Positions 41,457-53,255 of a stretch of DNA of 64,000 nt are shown here, one piece after another. Made by a program: the position numbers and the translations under genes. The notes under the pieces were generated by a model that worked only from the letters and a program-made list of their open reading frames with translations, ran no database searches and was not told the DNA's origin. Each line of letters opens with the position of its first letter. Within the stretch, counting starts at the first letter, position 1. The stretch covers positions 899 through 64,898 of the forward strand of contig NZ_LMND01000002.1 in assembly GCF_001423265.1 (NCBI RefSeq), written 5' to 3'. This DNA is from Methylobacterium sp. Leaf108. GTDB lineage: Bacteria; Pseudomonadota; Alphaproteobacteria; Rhizobiales; Beijerinckiaceae.

Positions 41457-42398
41457 ATGCTGATCCTGCCGAGCCGGCGGCAGTTCCTGGGTGGCCTCGG
41501 CGGCGCGGTGGCGCTCGGGGGCGCCACGGGTGCCTACGCCTTCGGGATCGAGCCGCGTTTCCGGCTCGTCGTCACCCCCTATGCGCCGGTGCTGCCGAAC
41601 TGGACGCCCGGCCTGAACCTGCGCGTGGCGGTGCTGGCCGATTTCCATATCGGCGAGCCCTACATGCCCCTCGACCGGGTCGCCGAGATCGTCGAGACCA
41701 CCAACGCCCTCAAGCCCGACCTCGTGCTGATGCTCGGCGACTATCCGGCCGGGCCCGGCGTCGCCTGGCGCGACGTGCCGCTGCCGGAGTTCGCACGGGT
41801 GGTCGAGGGCCTGAAGGCGCCGCTCGGAACCTACAGCATCCTGGGCAACCACGACTGGTGGGAAGACCCAGTGGCCCAGGCCAACCGCCGCGGTCCCGTC
41901 GCCGCCCGCCGGGCGCTGGAGGCACGCGGCATCCCGGTCCTGGAGAACGACGCCATCCGCCTCGTGAAGGACGGCCGCCCGTTCTGGGTCGCGGGGCTCG
42001 CCGACCAGCAGCCGTTCCACATGGTCCACGACTGGCGCAACCCCAGCGACATTCCCGGCACGCTGGCCCAGGTCACCGATGCCGCGCCGATCCTCCTGAT
42101 GATCCACGAACCGGACGCCTTTCCCAAGGTCCCGGCCCGCGTCGCGCTCACCATGGCCGGCCATACCCACGGCGGCCAGATCCGGCTGTTCGGGCGCTCG
42201 CCGGTGATCCCCTCGCGCTACGGCCAGCGCTACGGCTACGGCCACATCGTCGAACAGAACCGTCACCTCGTGGTGTCGGGCGGCCTCGGCGTCAGCCGCG
42301 TGCCGGTGCGCATCGGCGTGCCGCCGGAGATCGTCCTCATCGACCTCGGCGCGCCGGACCGGACCGCCACCCGGCCCCTCCCCGACATCCCGGGCTGA
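41457..42398 (+). CDS. Exported metallophosphoesterase (YkuE/YaeI-like)
   Basis: 313 residues. The N-terminus has a twin-arginine signal (SRRQFLGGLGGAVALGGATG). The calcineurin-like metal motifs follow in order: LADFHIGEP, LMLGDYPAG, ILGNHDWWEDP, MIHEPDAF and AGHTHGGQIRL, all complete. Such enzymes hydrolyse phosphate mono- or diesters in the periplasm (YaeI acts on phospholipid-type substrates); the substrate here is unknown. Tat export implies folding with metal in the cytoplasm. It converges with the PBP1A gene. Confidence 0.9.
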   Translation: MLILPSRRQFLGGLGGAVALGGATGAYAFGIEPRFRLVVTPYAPVLPNWTPGLNLRVAVLADFHIGEPYMPLDRVAEIVETTNALKPDLVLMLGDYPAGPGVAWRDVPLPEFARVVEGLKAPLGTYSILGNHDWWEDPVAQANRRGPVAARRALEARGIPVLENDAIRLVKDGRPFWVAGLADQQPFHMVHDWRNPSDIPGTLAQVTDAAPILLMIHEPDAFPKVPARVALTMAGHTHGGQIRLFGRSPVIPSRYGQRYGYGHIVEQNRHLVVSGGLGVSRVPVRIGVPPEIVLIDLGAPDRTATRPLPDIPG

Positions 42399-42451
42399 CC
42401 GGGGCGCCGGTCAACGACCGACCCCCTTCGGCCCGGAGATTCGGCTCGGCG

Positions 42452-44875
42452 TCAGTACAGGCCGCCGGCCTGTGCGGCCCGGTCCGCGTCGGCGGGGACC
42501 GCGGTGGGTGCGGACGAGGGCGCGGCGATGTAGGCGTCGGGCGGGGCGGTGCCCGGCTTGAACGCCTCCAGGATGGTGCCGGCCCCTTCGCCCGAACCCG
42601 AGCGCATGCCGCTGGACGCGCTGACCCGGATCAACTTGATGCCCGGCGGCACCCGGAACGGGGTCGGCGGCTTGTCCTTGAGGGCGTTCTTGAGGAAGTC
42701 GAGGACGACGGGAGCGGCGAGACCGCCGCCGGTGGCGCGGTCGCCCAGCGACTTCGGCTTGTCGAAGCCGATGTAGACGCCCACCGCGAGGTCGGGCGAG
42801 AACCCGACGAACCAGGCGTCCTTGGCGTCGTTGGTGGTGCCGGTCTTGCCGGCCAGCGGCTTGCCGATCTGCTTGAGCAGCGTGGCGGTGCCGCGCTGGA
42901 CGACGCCCTCCATGATCGAGACCATCTGGTAGGCGGTCAGCGGATCGAGCACCTGCTCGGAATCGTCCACCAGCTTGGGCTCGTCCTGGCCGTTCCACTT
43001 GTCGGCGTCGCAGCCCAGGCACTTGCGGGCGTCGTGCTTGTAGATGGTCTCACCGACCCGGTCCTGGATGCGGTCGATCAGGGTCGGGCGGATGCGACGG
43101 CCGCCGTTGGCCAGCATCGAATAGGCGGTGACCATGCGCATGACGGTGGTCTCGCCCGCCCCCAGCGACATCGGCAGCACGGGGAGCATGTCGTCGTAGA
43201 CGCCGAAGCGGCGGGCGTATTCGGCGATGAGCGGCATGCCGACGTCCTTGGCCAGACGCACGGTCATCAGGTTCTTCGAATGCTCGATGCCGTAGCGCAG
43301 GGTGTGGGGGCCGCTGGCCTTGCCGTCGTAGTTCGAGGGCGACCAGGCCTCCTGGCCGGGACCGGCCTCGATGGTGATGGGCGAATCCTGCACGATCGAG
43401 GACGGGGTGTAGCCGTTGTCCAGCGCCGCCGAGTAGACCAGCGGCTTGAACGAGGAGCCCGGCTGGCGCTGGGCCTGGGTCGCGCGGTTGAACTGGCTTT
43501 CGTCGTAGGAGAAGCCGCCGACCATGGCGTGGACGCGGCCGGTGTAGGGGTCCATCGCCACGATGGCGCCGGAGACCTCCGGGCGCTGGCGCAGGCGGTA
43601 GGCGCCGCGCCCGCCGTCCATCGCCTCGACGTAGACGACGTCGCCCGCGCTGAGCACGGCCGAGGGCGAGCGGCCGGTCCAGCGGGTGCCGTCGGCGGCG
43701 ATGGTGCCGGTCTCGCGGTCCTTGGAGACGGCGCCGGAGGCCTCGCGGCGCGGCTGCAGGCCGATCTGGGCGACACCGCCCGAGGTGCTCAGGACCACGG
43801 CCAGGCGCCAGGGGGCGACGTCGCCCAGCGCCGGCACCTCGGCCACCGCCGTGCCCCAGTCGCGCCCGACGAGGTCGACCTTGGCCTGCGCCCCGCGCCA
43901 GCCCTGGCGCTGGTCATAGGTGATGAGCCCGTCGAGGAGCGCGCGGCGCGCCCAGGCCTGCATCTTCGGATCGAGGGTGGCGCGCACCGAGAGGCCGCCC
44001 TCGTAGAGCTTCTTCTCGCCGTAGCGCTCGGTGATCTCGCGGCGGACCTCTTCCGTGAAGTAGTTGGCGTTGGCGGCATTGGCGAAGGCGACGCGCGGGT
44101 TGACGCCGAGCGTGGTCTTGCGGGCGGCCTCGCCCTCCTCCTTGGTGATGTAGCCGTTCTGGGCCATCAGCCCGATGATCTCGTTGCGCCGGCTCAGGGC
44201 CTCCTGGGTGCGGCGGTAGGGGTGGTAGTTGTTGGGGCCCTTGGGCAGGGCGGCGAGATAGGCCGCCTCGTTGATCGTCAGCTCGTGGACCGACTTGCCG
44301 AAATAGTCGAGCGCGGCCGCCGCGACGCCGTGCAGATTGCGGCCGGGCACGATCGTGCCGAGGAAGATCTCGTTGAGGTAGAGCTCGAGGATCTTGTCCT
44401 TCGAATAGGTCGCCTCGATCCGCAGCGCGATCAGCGCCTCCTTGATCTTGCGGTCGAAGGTCTGCTCGTTGGTCAGGAGGAAGTTCTTGGCCACCTGCTG
44501 GGTGATGGTCGAGGCGCCCTGCTTCTTGCCGCTCTTGGCATTGGTCAGCACCGCGCGCACCACGCCCTCGGGGTCGATGCCGCCGTGCTTGTAGAAGTTC
44601 TTGTCCTCCGCCGAGAGGAAGGCCGCGACAACGATCTTGGGCATCGCCTGGATCGGCAGGTAGAGCCGGCGCTCGTTGGCGTATTCGGCCAGCAGCGACC
44701 CGTCGGCGGCATGGACGCGGCTCATCACCGGCGGCTCGTACTTGGCGAGCGCGGCGTGGTCGGGCAGGTCCTGGCTGTAGGTCCAGTAGAAATAGGCGCC
44801 CGCGGCGGCGAACAGCACGAACAGCATCGCGCCGGCACTGAACAGGAAGCCGAAGAAACGAAGGACGAAGCGCAT
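42452..44875 (-). CDS. mrcA: Penicillin-binding protein 1A (bifunctional)
   Basis: 807 residues from ATG 44875. One N-terminal transmembrane helix (FLFSAGAMLFVLFAAAGAYF). Glycosyltransferase GT51 domain with catalytic Glu in LSAEDKNFYKHGGIDPEGVV and GASTITQQVAKNFLL; an OB-like insert; then the transpeptidase with QPGSSFKPLVYSAAL (S-x-x-K), HSKNLMTVRLA (S-x-N) and AGKTGTTNDAKDAWFVG (KTG). It polymerises and crosslinks peptidoglycan at the inner membrane. The amidase gene lies directly upstream on the same strand (about 180 nt), a wall-synthesis/hydrolysis pairing conserved in alphaproteobacteria. Confidence 0.96.
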   Translation of the reverse strand: MRFVLRFFGFLFSAGAMLFVLFAAAGAYFYWTYSQDLPDHAALAKYEPPVMSRVHAADGSLLAEYANERRLYLPIQAMPKIVVAAFLSAEDKNFYKHGGIDPEGVVRAVLTNAKSGKKQGASTITQQVAKNFLLTNEQTFDRKIKEALIALRIEATYSKDKILELYLNEIFLGTIVPGRNLHGVAAAALDYFGKSVHELTINEAAYLAALPKGPNNYHPYRRTQEALSRRNEIIGLMAQNGYITKEEGEAARKTTLGVNPRVAFANAANANYFTEEVRREITERYGEKKLYEGGLSVRATLDPKMQAWARRALLDGLITYDQRQGWRGAQAKVDLVGRDWGTAVAEVPALGDVAPWRLAVVLSTSGGVAQIGLQPRREASGAVSKDRETGTIAADGTRWTGRSPSAVLSAGDVVYVEAMDGGRGAYRLRQRPEVSGAIVAMDPYTGRVHAMVGGFSYDESQFNRATQAQRQPGSSFKPLVYSAALDNGYTPSSIVQDSPITIEAGPGQEAWSPSNYDGKASGPHTLRYGIEHSKNLMTVRLAKDVGMPLIAEYARRFGVYDDMLPVLPMSLGAGETTVMRMVTAYSMLANGGRRIRPTLIDRIQDRVGETIYKHDARKCLGCDADKWNGQDEPKLVDDSEQVLDPLTAYQMVSIMEGVVQRGTATLLKQIGKPLAGKTGTTNDAKDAWFVGFSPDLAVGVYIGFDKPKSLGDRATGGGLAAPVVLDFLKNALKDKPPTPFRVPPGIKLIRVSASSGMRSGSGEGAGTILEAFKPGTAPPDAYIAAPSSAPTAVPADADRAAQAGGLY

Positions 44876-45052
44876 CCGGGTCCTGTCCGTCAAAGCACTG
44901 TGGCCGCAGGCCCGGCTTCGCCGGAGCAGGAGCCTTGCCGCCTTACGCCCGGGTGCGCCGCGCGACGGCTCGCGGGATCCCCGACGGGGCCTGTCCGAGC
45001 CGTCCACGACCGGCGAACCGGGTTGGCGTGGAGCCCCGCTTGCACACCCTTT

Positions 45053-46297
45053 CTATGGTGAAACTGGGGCGACCGAGGCCGAGCGCCGGGTGCTGTCGGG
45101 TCGCGTCAGGGTTGTGCGGTTGCCGAAGAAGGCGTCGATGGCCTTGGCCATGCCCCCGGTGACCTCGACGCGCCAGGTGTCCGACTGCAGCAGGTCGAGG
45201 TCGCGCTTGCTCGACAGGTAGCCGAGTTCCACCAGCACCGAAGGCACGTCCGGCGAGCGCAGCACCACGAAGCCCGCCTCGCGGTGGGGTTTCGGGCTCA
45301 TCTCCATCACCGGGCCGAGGTGCGCCATCAGCCCCTTTGCGAATCCGGACGAGAAGCCGCGGGTCTCGCGCAGGGTGAGCTCCTGCAGGATGTCGGCGAC
45401 CTGGGCCGGGGCGGCGTTCGATTCGGTGCCGGCGGCGGCATCGGCCTTGTTCTCGCGGTCCGCGAGCTTGGCCGATTCGGTGTCGGTGGCGCGCTCCGAG
45501 CCGGTGTAGATCGTGGCGCCGCGCACCTGCGGCGCCGACGAGATCGAATCGGCGTGGATCGAGACGAACAGGTCGGCGTTCGCCTCGCGGGCGAGGCGGA
45601 CCCGCTCGGAGAGCGGCACGAACACGTCGCGGTCGCGGGTCATCCGCACCCGGTAGCGGCCGGAGGCCTCGAGCCGGCCGACCAGGGCCTGGGCGAAGCC
45701 GAACACGATGTCCTTCTCGAACACGCCGGTGCTGGCGATGGCGCCCGGATCGGTGCCGCCGTGGCCGGCGTCGACCATGATCAGCGGGCGCAGGTCGGTC
45801 TTCTCGGGGAGGGCTGCGGCCTTGCGGCCGGCCGGGGCCGGGTCGCTCGCCACGGCGGCGCGGCGGAAGGCGTCGCGGTCGGCGCGCTGCACCTCGATGG
45901 AGAGCAGCACCGCCCCGTCCCTGGCGCGGGTGGTGGTCTCGATGCGACCGACGGTGGCGGGCTGGGTGAGATCGACCACGATGCGCGAGCGTCCCGGCGC
46001 GAACAGGCCGTAGCGGAACGAGGACACCAGCCCCTCGCGCCTGCGCCCGGCCTCCGGGCCGAGCTGGAAGTTCACCTCCGCCAGGTCGATCACCACTCGG
46101 TCGGGGCGCTCCATCACGAAGGCGCGCGCCTCCACCGCCTTCGACAGGGTGAGGGTGAGCCTGGTGGTGCCGTTGGCGCCGGCGTTGAGGTCGGCGCCGA
46201 TGGCGACCGCCGGCGCCGCGCCGGTCTCGGCCGAGGCCGGCCAGGATGCGCACAGGGAGAGCGCCAGGGCGAGGACGAGGCGAGCGCGTGCGGTCAT
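45053..46297 (-). CDS. amiC: AMIN-domain N-acetylmuramoyl-L-alanine amidase
   Basis: 414 residues. Signal peptide MTARARLVLALALSLCASWP-ASA. An AMIN domain (about residues 40-140; MERPDRVVIDLAEVNFQLGP, RIVVDLTQPATVGRIE) targets the septum or wall. The Amidase_3 domain (about 170-395) shows zinc ligands and catalytic residues in VDAGHGGTDPGAIASTGVFE, LFVSIHADSISS and SVLVELGYLSSKRD. It cleaves peptide stems from glycan strands, typically during daughter-cell separation. Upstream of and probably cotranscribed with the PBP1A gene. Confidence 0.94.
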   Translation of the reverse strand: MTARARLVLALALSLCASWPASAETGAAPAVAIGADLNAGANGTTRLTLTLSKAVEARAFVMERPDRVVIDLAEVNFQLGPEAGRRREGLVSSFRYGLFAPGRSRIVVDLTQPATVGRIETTTRARDGAVLLSIEVQRADRDAFRRAAVASDPAPAGRKAAALPEKTDLRPLIMVDAGHGGTDPGAIASTGVFEKDIVFGFAQALVGRLEASGRYRVRMTRDRDVFVPLSERVRLAREANADLFVSIHADSISSAPQVRGATIYTGSERATDTESAKLADRENKADAAAGTESNAAPAQVADILQELTLRETRGFSSGFAKGLMAHLGPVMEMSPKPHREAGFVVLRSPDVPSVLVELGYLSSKRDLDLLQSDTWRVEVTGGMAKAIDAFFGNRTTLTRPDSTRRSASVAPVSP

Positions 46298-46398
46298 CGG
46301 TCCAGCGATCTGGTTCTTGTGCAGCGTGAGTTAAGCGATACCGACGGAATGGTTAACCGGTCCTCAACGCACCTGCGCGGGTTGCGTGCCCCCTGTGG

Positions 46399-47796
46399 CT
46401 AGCGGGTGACGCCGCCGTCCGCGCGCGCTGCGGCCGCCCGGCGATGGAGCGCGTGGACGACGAGGCCGAGACCGAGCCAGGCGGAAAGGCGGGCCCAGGT
46501 CTCCCAGGGCAGGCCCGCCATCAGGACGAGGCAGGCGAGGATGCCGAGCACCGGCGTCGCCGTGCCGCCCGGCGCCCGGAACGGCCGCGGATGTCCGGCC
46601 CGCCGCAGCATCAGGACCGCGATGCACACGACGATGAAGGCCAGCAGCGTTCCGATGCTCACGAGTTCGCCGAGCAGGTCGATGGGGGTGAACCCGGCCA
46701 CGCATGCCGTCGACACCCCGACGACGGCCTGTCCGAGGGCGGGGGTGCGCCGGCGCGGGTGGACCCGCGCGAACAGGGGCGGCAGCGCACCGTCCCGGGC
46801 CATGGCGTAGAGGATGCGCGATTGCCCGAACAGGGCGGTGAGGGCCGAGGTCGTCAGCCCGAGGATCGCGCCGACCTTGATGACGAGGGAGAGGCCGGCG
46901 ATCCCGATGGCGTCGGTGGCCTTGGCCATGGGGTCGGCGACGTCGAGGGCGGCGTAGGGCACGAGGCCGGTGAGCACCGCCGCCACCGCGACGTAGAGGA
47001 GCGTGCTGATGGCGACGGCACCCAGGAGCCCGATCGGCGCGTCCCGCTGCGGGTTCCGGGTCTCGGCGGCGGCGGTCGAGACCGTCTCGAAGCCGACGAA
47101 GGCGAAGAACACGACACCGGCCCCCCGCAGGACCCCGCTCCATCCGAACTCGCCGAAGCCGCCGCTGCTTTCCGGGATATAGGGCGACCACAGGGTGGGA
47201 TTCACATGCCACGCTCCGATGGCGACGAAGGCGAGGATGATGGCGACCTTCACCACCACCATCGCGGCGTTGACCCGGCTCGACCCGCGGCTGCCGCCCA
47301 TCAGCAGCACCGTCAGGGCGAGCACCACCAGGACGGCGGGCAGGTTCACGACGCCGTCCGCCCCTTCCGCGCCGGCGAGTGCCGGCGGCAGGGCGAGCCC
47401 GGCATCGCGCAGGAGGCTCTGGACGTAGCCCGACCAGCCCACCGCGACGGTCGCCGCCGCCATGGCGAACTCGAGCAGGAGGTCCCACCCGACGATCCAG
47501 GCGGCGAAGGGGCCCAGCGTCGCCTTCGCGTAGGAATAGGTGGAGCCCGAGGCGGGGATGGCGGCGGCGAGCTCGGCGTAGCACAGGGCGACGAGGCCGC
47601 AGGCGATGCCGCCGAGCACGAACGACAGGGTGAGCGCCGGCCCGGCATGGCGCGCCGCCGCCGTGCCGGTGAGCACGAAGATGCCGGCGCCGATGGTGGC
47701 TCCGACCCCGAGGCAGACGAGGTGGAACGCGGTGAGGGTGCGGGGCAGCGGCGCTCCGCCGTCGGTCGGCTCGGTCGAAAGCGAGGGGCCGGTCAT
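46399..47796 (-). CDS. APC superfamily amino acid permease
   Basis: 465 residues, about 12 transmembrane helices. TM1 carries the substrate-backbone motif LGVGATIGAGIFVLTGTAAA; TM2-3 include ALCYAELAAAIPASGSTYSY; TM6 region VVFFAFVGFETVSTAAAETR. It resembles the cationic amino acid transporter (CAT/YfnA-like) branch. The substrate is not certain. A 15-bp tandem array lies 31 nt upstream of its start. Confidence 0.9.
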   Translation of the reverse strand: MTGPSLSTEPTDGGAPLPRTLTAFHLVCLGVGATIGAGIFVLTGTAAARHAGPALTLSFVLGGIACGLVALCYAELAAAIPASGSTYSYAKATLGPFAAWIVGWDLLLEFAMAAATVAVGWSGYVQSLLRDAGLALPPALAGAEGADGVVNLPAVLVVLALTVLLMGGSRGSSRVNAAMVVVKVAIILAFVAIGAWHVNPTLWSPYIPESSGGFGEFGWSGVLRGAGVVFFAFVGFETVSTAAAETRNPQRDAPIGLLGAVAISTLLYVAVAAVLTGLVPYAALDVADPMAKATDAIGIAGLSLVIKVGAILGLTTSALTALFGQSRILYAMARDGALPPLFARVHPRRRTPALGQAVVGVSTACVAGFTPIDLLGELVSIGTLLAFIVVCIAVLMLRRAGHPRPFRAPGGTATPVLGILACLVLMAGLPWETWARLSAWLGLGLVVHALHRRAAAARADGGVTR

Positions 47797-47826
47797 GATG
47801 GGACTGCCATGGGGTCCGACCCCTTT

Positions 47827-47880
47827 CGGGTCTTGGGCTCGCGGGTCTTGGGCTCGCGGGTCTTGGGCTCGCGGGGCTCG
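47827..47880. repeat. 15-bp exact tandem repeat, 3 copies plus partial
   Basis: CGGGTCTTGGGCTCG repeats exactly at 47827-47841, 47842-47856 and 47857-47871, then a partial unit to 47880. It lies in the 5' region of the permease gene (minus strand), so copy-number change would alter promoter or leader spacing. Confidence 0.95.
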
Positions 47881-47940
47881 GATGCCGGCATCGGCGGATC
47901 GCTCGTCGCGAGACTCAGGGGCCCCTCCTGCGCGACACCG

Positions 47941-48531
47941 TTACCGTGGCTTCTCGAGCTGCCACGTCAGATGCGAACGCACCATGGGCCATTCGGGCGC
48001 CGTGACGCTGTAGACGCAGGTGTCGCGAAGGGTGCCGTCCGGCATGCGCTGGTGGTGGCGCAGGACGCCGTCGAGCTTGGCGCCGATCCGCTCGATGGCG
48101 CGGCGGCTCGCCAGGTTCATGACGTGCGTCCGGAACTCGACGGCGAGGCACCCCAGGCCGTCGAACGTGTGCGCCAGCAGCAGGAGCTTGGCCTCGGTGT
48201 TGAGCAGGGTGCGCTGAACGCGGGCGGCGTACCACGTCGAGCCGATTTCCGCGCGCGGCCCCGCGGCGTCGATGTTCATGAAGGTCGTCATGCCGACCGG
48301 TCGGCCGCCGGGGCCGTCCAGGACGGTGAAGGGGAGCATGGAACCCACTGCCCGAAGGCCGAGCCGACGGTCGATCTCGGCCGCCATCGCCTCCGGCGAG
48401 GGGATGGCGGTGTACCACAACCGCCAGAGCTCGCCGTCGCGCACGGCCTCCGCGAGGGCTTGGCCATGGTCGGGCGACAAGGGGACGAGTTCGACATGCC
48501 GCCCGGACAGGGTGACGGGCTCGAATGGCAT
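47941..48531 (-). CDS. GNAT family N-acetyltransferase (RimJ/RimL type)
   Basis: 196 residues from ATG 48531. GNAT fold with VTLSGRHVELVPLSPDHGQA, PFTVLDGPGGRPVGMTTFMN, the acetyl-CoA loop region AEIGSTWYAARVQRTLLNTE, and FRTHVMNLASRRAIERIGAK, the RimJ/RimL-type ending with LDGVLRHHQRMPDGTLRDTC. It probably acetylates an amino group of a protein N-terminus or small molecule. The frame continues open upstream but without the start context. Confidence 0.87.
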   Translation of the reverse strand: MPFEPVTLSGRHVELVPLSPDHGQALAEAVRDGELWRLWYTAIPSPEAMAAEIDRRLGLRAVGSMLPFTVLDGPGGRPVGMTTFMNIDAAGPRAEIGSTWYAARVQRTLLNTEAKLLLLAHTFDGLGCLAVEFRTHVMNLASRRAIERIGAKLDGVLRHHQRMPDGTLRDTCVYSVTAPEWPMVRSHLTWQLEKPR

Positions 48532-48839
48532 CGGCACACCTTCAAAGGCCGTTTGGATATCGGCGGACCGGCATTCGCCTGTCGTGACGCCCTGGGCAGG
48601 TGACACCTCACATCGGACCTCGGCGACCGTCAAGCCGATCGCATTCGGTCGTGGAGCCGAGGCCGGTACGGAGGCCGGCACCGGCCGGGCGGTGGCGGGA
48701 TTCCGGGGCTGGCACGTTCCGGGCCAGCGGCGCGCCCTCGGCAGGTTCGCGTTGGCGAGCCAACGCTTCACCCCGCTCAGGTCATCGGTGTGTCGCAGGT
48801 CGTCGACGCGAAAACGGTGGCCGCTTTTGCGAAACCTGC
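48532..48839. other. Intergenic, no gene assigned
   Basis: An open frame on the minus strand continues in phase with the GNAT gene, but its product (Arg/Pro/Ala-rich) resembles no fold. GGCCGG-type short repeats occur around 48660-48690. No terminator or RNA is recognised. Confidence 0.35.
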
Positions 48840-50075
48840 TCAGTCGGCCCCGACGCAGTTGGCGTAGAAGGTGGTGGTGGCCGGCCAGTCCGAGAACACC
48901 CCGCGCACGCCGACCTGCCCATGGAGCACGTCGAGCAGGGTGAGCATGTCGCCGTCGCGGTCGATCGCGGGCCGGACCGACCGGTAGTAGGAGCCGCCGC
49001 CGGCCGCGAGCGGCCCGGACCGCTCCAGCGACCAGGCGATCAGGTCGAGCCCGGCGCGTTTCGCCTCGCGGGCGTAGGCCGAGGGGACGATCGCCCCTTC
49101 CGGCGAGAGCGTCACCAGCATCCACAGGGGCGGCGCCAGGGTCCGCACCCCCTTGGCGACGAGATCGGCCATGCTCGGGCTCCACGTTTCGGGCCTGGCG
49201 GGATCGAAGCCTGGGTCGGTCTCGTCGCGGTTGTCGAGGAGGAAGGCCTGGCGGCCGAAGGCGGGATCGGCCTCGAGCCAGAACAGCACGTCGCGCAGCC
49301 GGAAGCTCTGGGGGAACACGTCCGTGGCCGGGATCCCCGCCTGCCTGTACTCGTCGATCATCTGCCGGGCGTAGTCGTCCTCGGTGTAGGTTCCCGCGAA
49401 CGGCATCGGCACCTCGGGCGCCTTCAGTTCGGGCGTGAACCGGCGGCCGAGCGATTTGACGAGGGCGATGTACTCCTTGTGCGTCATCAGGGTGGTGCCG
49501 GCGGCATGGAGATCCGTGCGCCAGCGCGGGGTCGCGTTCATGTAGCCGGCCAGCGTGGTGGCGTCGGGGTCGGCCGCGTCCATCTTCGGTTTCAGGGACT
49601 TGAATTCGGCCAGCGTCAGGTCGCTGGTGCAGCAGGTGGCCGAGGCCTTGGCGCCGGTGGCCGGATCGGCGGGGGTGAAGGCCTTCGTGCATCGGGCCGC
49701 CAGGTCCGGCCGGGCCAGGATGTCGGTGGTGGTGTGAAGGTCGCACTGGGCGTGCCGGCACACGAGCTGCCGGTCCCTCGTGAAGGTGACGTCGCACTCG
49801 ATGATCCCCGCCCCCATCCGGGCCGCCGCCAGCACGCCCTCTCGGGTGTGCTCGGGGAACTGGAGCGGGGCGCCCCGGTGCGAGATCGAGAAGCTTTTGG
49901 CGGTGTAGGCCCGGTCCGTGCCGCAGGCGGCGAGCCTGTCCTTGAGGGGGCCGGGCTTCATGGTGTCGACGAGGTGGAACGGGCGCGGCCCGATCTGGGC
50001 CGCTCGGGAGCCTTGAGCCGCCGCCGGCAGCAGCAATGCCAGGAGGAGGACCGTCGCCTTCGCGAACGCACGCAT
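48840..50075 (-). CDS. Exported glycerophosphodiester phosphodiesterase
   Basis: 411 residues from ATG 50075. Signal peptide [22 protein letters not shown]. The GDPD TIM barrel has the catalytic start [20 protein letters not shown] (H-R-G and P-E-x-T) and metal Glu-Asp in [20 protein letters not shown] with the second His. Several cysteines ([13 protein letters not shown]) suggest disulfides in a long-form periplasmic GlpQ-like enzyme. It splits glycerophosphodiesters into glycerol-3-phosphate and an alcohol for phosphate or carbon scavenging. Confidence 0.9.
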   Translation of the reverse strand: MRAFAKATVLLLALLLPAAAQGSRAAQIGPRPFHLVDTMKPGPLKDRLAACGTDRAYTAKSFSISHRGAPLQFPEHTREGVLAAARMGAGIIECDVTFTRDRQLVCRHAQCDLHTTTDILARPDLAARCTKAFTPADPATGAKASATCCTSDLTLAEFKSLKPKMDAADPDATTLAGYMNATPRWRTDLHAAGTTLMTHKEYIALVKSLGRRFTPELKAPEVPMPFAGTYTEDDYARQMIDEYRQAGIPATDVFPQSFRLRDVLFWLEADPAFGRQAFLLDNRDETDPGFDPARPETWSPSMADLVAKGVRTLAPPLWMLVTLSPEGAIVPSAYAREAKRAGLDLIAWSLERSGPLAAGGGSYYRSVRPAIDRDGDMLTLLDVLHGQVGVRGVFSDWPATTTFYANCVGAD

Positions 50076-50358
50076 CGTTGATCCCTCTTCGCCGGCATCG
50101 GCGGCTAGCGCGACGGGATGACGGGAGCATGAAGGCACGTCCGCTCCCCGGGGGGCGCGTCCCGCGCCCGGGGGTGGCGTCCCGCGTGGTTTCGTGTATG
50201 ACCGGCGCAGCCTCGACCCGGCAACGGGCACGGGGCCGAACCTGCTTGTGGCGCGACCCTGCTGGACGACATCCCGGCAGCGGCCCGACCCGAGCGTCGC
50301 ATGGCCTCCCGTTCGCGTGGCCGCGCAACCCGACCCAACCCAACCGAAGGGGATAGCG

Positions 50359-50628
50359 ATGTCGATCACGGCAGAGCGCAAGACCGCGCTCATCAAGGAA
50401 TACGCGCAGGGCGGCAAGGACACCGGTTCGCCGGAGGTCCAGGTGGCGATCCTCACCGAGCGGATCACCAACCTCACCGGCCACTTCAAGACCCACGGCA
50501 AGGACAACCACTCCCGTCGCGGCCTCCTGAAGATGGTCTCGCAGCGCCGCTCGCTGCTCGACTACGTCAAGGGCAAGGACGAGGCCCGCTACCGCAGCCT
50601 CATCGAGCGTCTCGGCATCCGCCGCTAA
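50359..50628 (+). CDS. rpsO: 30S ribosomal protein S15
   Basis: 89 residues, the standard length, from ATG 50359 (GGGGA 5-9 nt upstream). Signature [40 protein letters not shown] and [20 protein letters not shown]. It binds 16S rRNA helices 20-22 and autoregulates in other bacteria. Followed by pnp after 218 nt, the near-universal rpsO-pnp order. Confidence 0.99.
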   Translation: MSITAERKTALIKEYAQGGKDTGSPEVQVAILTERITNLTGHFKTHGKDNHSRRGLLKMVSQRRSLLDYVKGKDEARYRSLIERLGIRR

Positions 50629-50642
50629 GGCGGTTTTTTCCA

Positions 50643-50675
50643 CGCGGTCCCGAGTTCGACTCAGGGCCGCGTTTT
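50643..50675 (+). terminator. Hairpin between rpsO and pnp
   Basis: 12-position stem (50643-50654 with 50660-50671) with one wobble and one mismatch, followed by TTTT. A smaller hairpin CCGCC/GGCGG with TTTTTT overlaps the rpsO stop. As in other bacteria this spot may be both a partial terminator and an RNase III/autoregulation site for pnp. Confidence 0.6.
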
Positions 50676-50846
50676 CGTAACCGCGCTGCCGGAATGGGTC
50701 CGGCCGCGCGACCCTCGGGCGACTTGGAGGCGCAAGAGCCGGGGACAGGATCGCAAGGGACTTTTCGTCATCGCGAAGAGCCCCTCGCCATCTTGCCCCT
50801 GGCCGCGCCGGGTCCGCCCGACCGCATGATGGCAAGGAAAAACGAT

Positions 50847-53054
<2,208 letters not shown>

Positions 53055-53079
53055 ACCCTCGCCCTTGCTGTGCTCGAAC

Positions 53080-53109
53080 AAGCGCGGTCCTTCGGGGCCG
53101 CGCTTTTTT
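53080..53109 (+). terminator. Rho-independent terminator of pnp
   Basis: 11-bp stem (53080-53090 with 53095-53105) closed by a TTCG tetraloop, ending in a run of six T. It begins 26 nt after the pnp stop. Confidence 0.93.
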
Positions 53110-53255
53110 CATGGGCGGGGTTGCCCCGCCGCGCGATCGCCGTCGCCCGGCCTGGCCGCAACGGCCGGCCCGGCGTGTCACCGTCCCTCCTGCCACGCCC
53201 CGATCCGTGGCATCATGGCCGCCCCTCGCGACGACAGCCGGTGGAGCGGATCCCC

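Noticed and set aside
41447..45061. A 1204-codon plus-strand frame opposite PBP1A
   Set aside because: It overlaps the phosphoesterase gene in another frame and PBP1A in antisense; no recognisable protein features.
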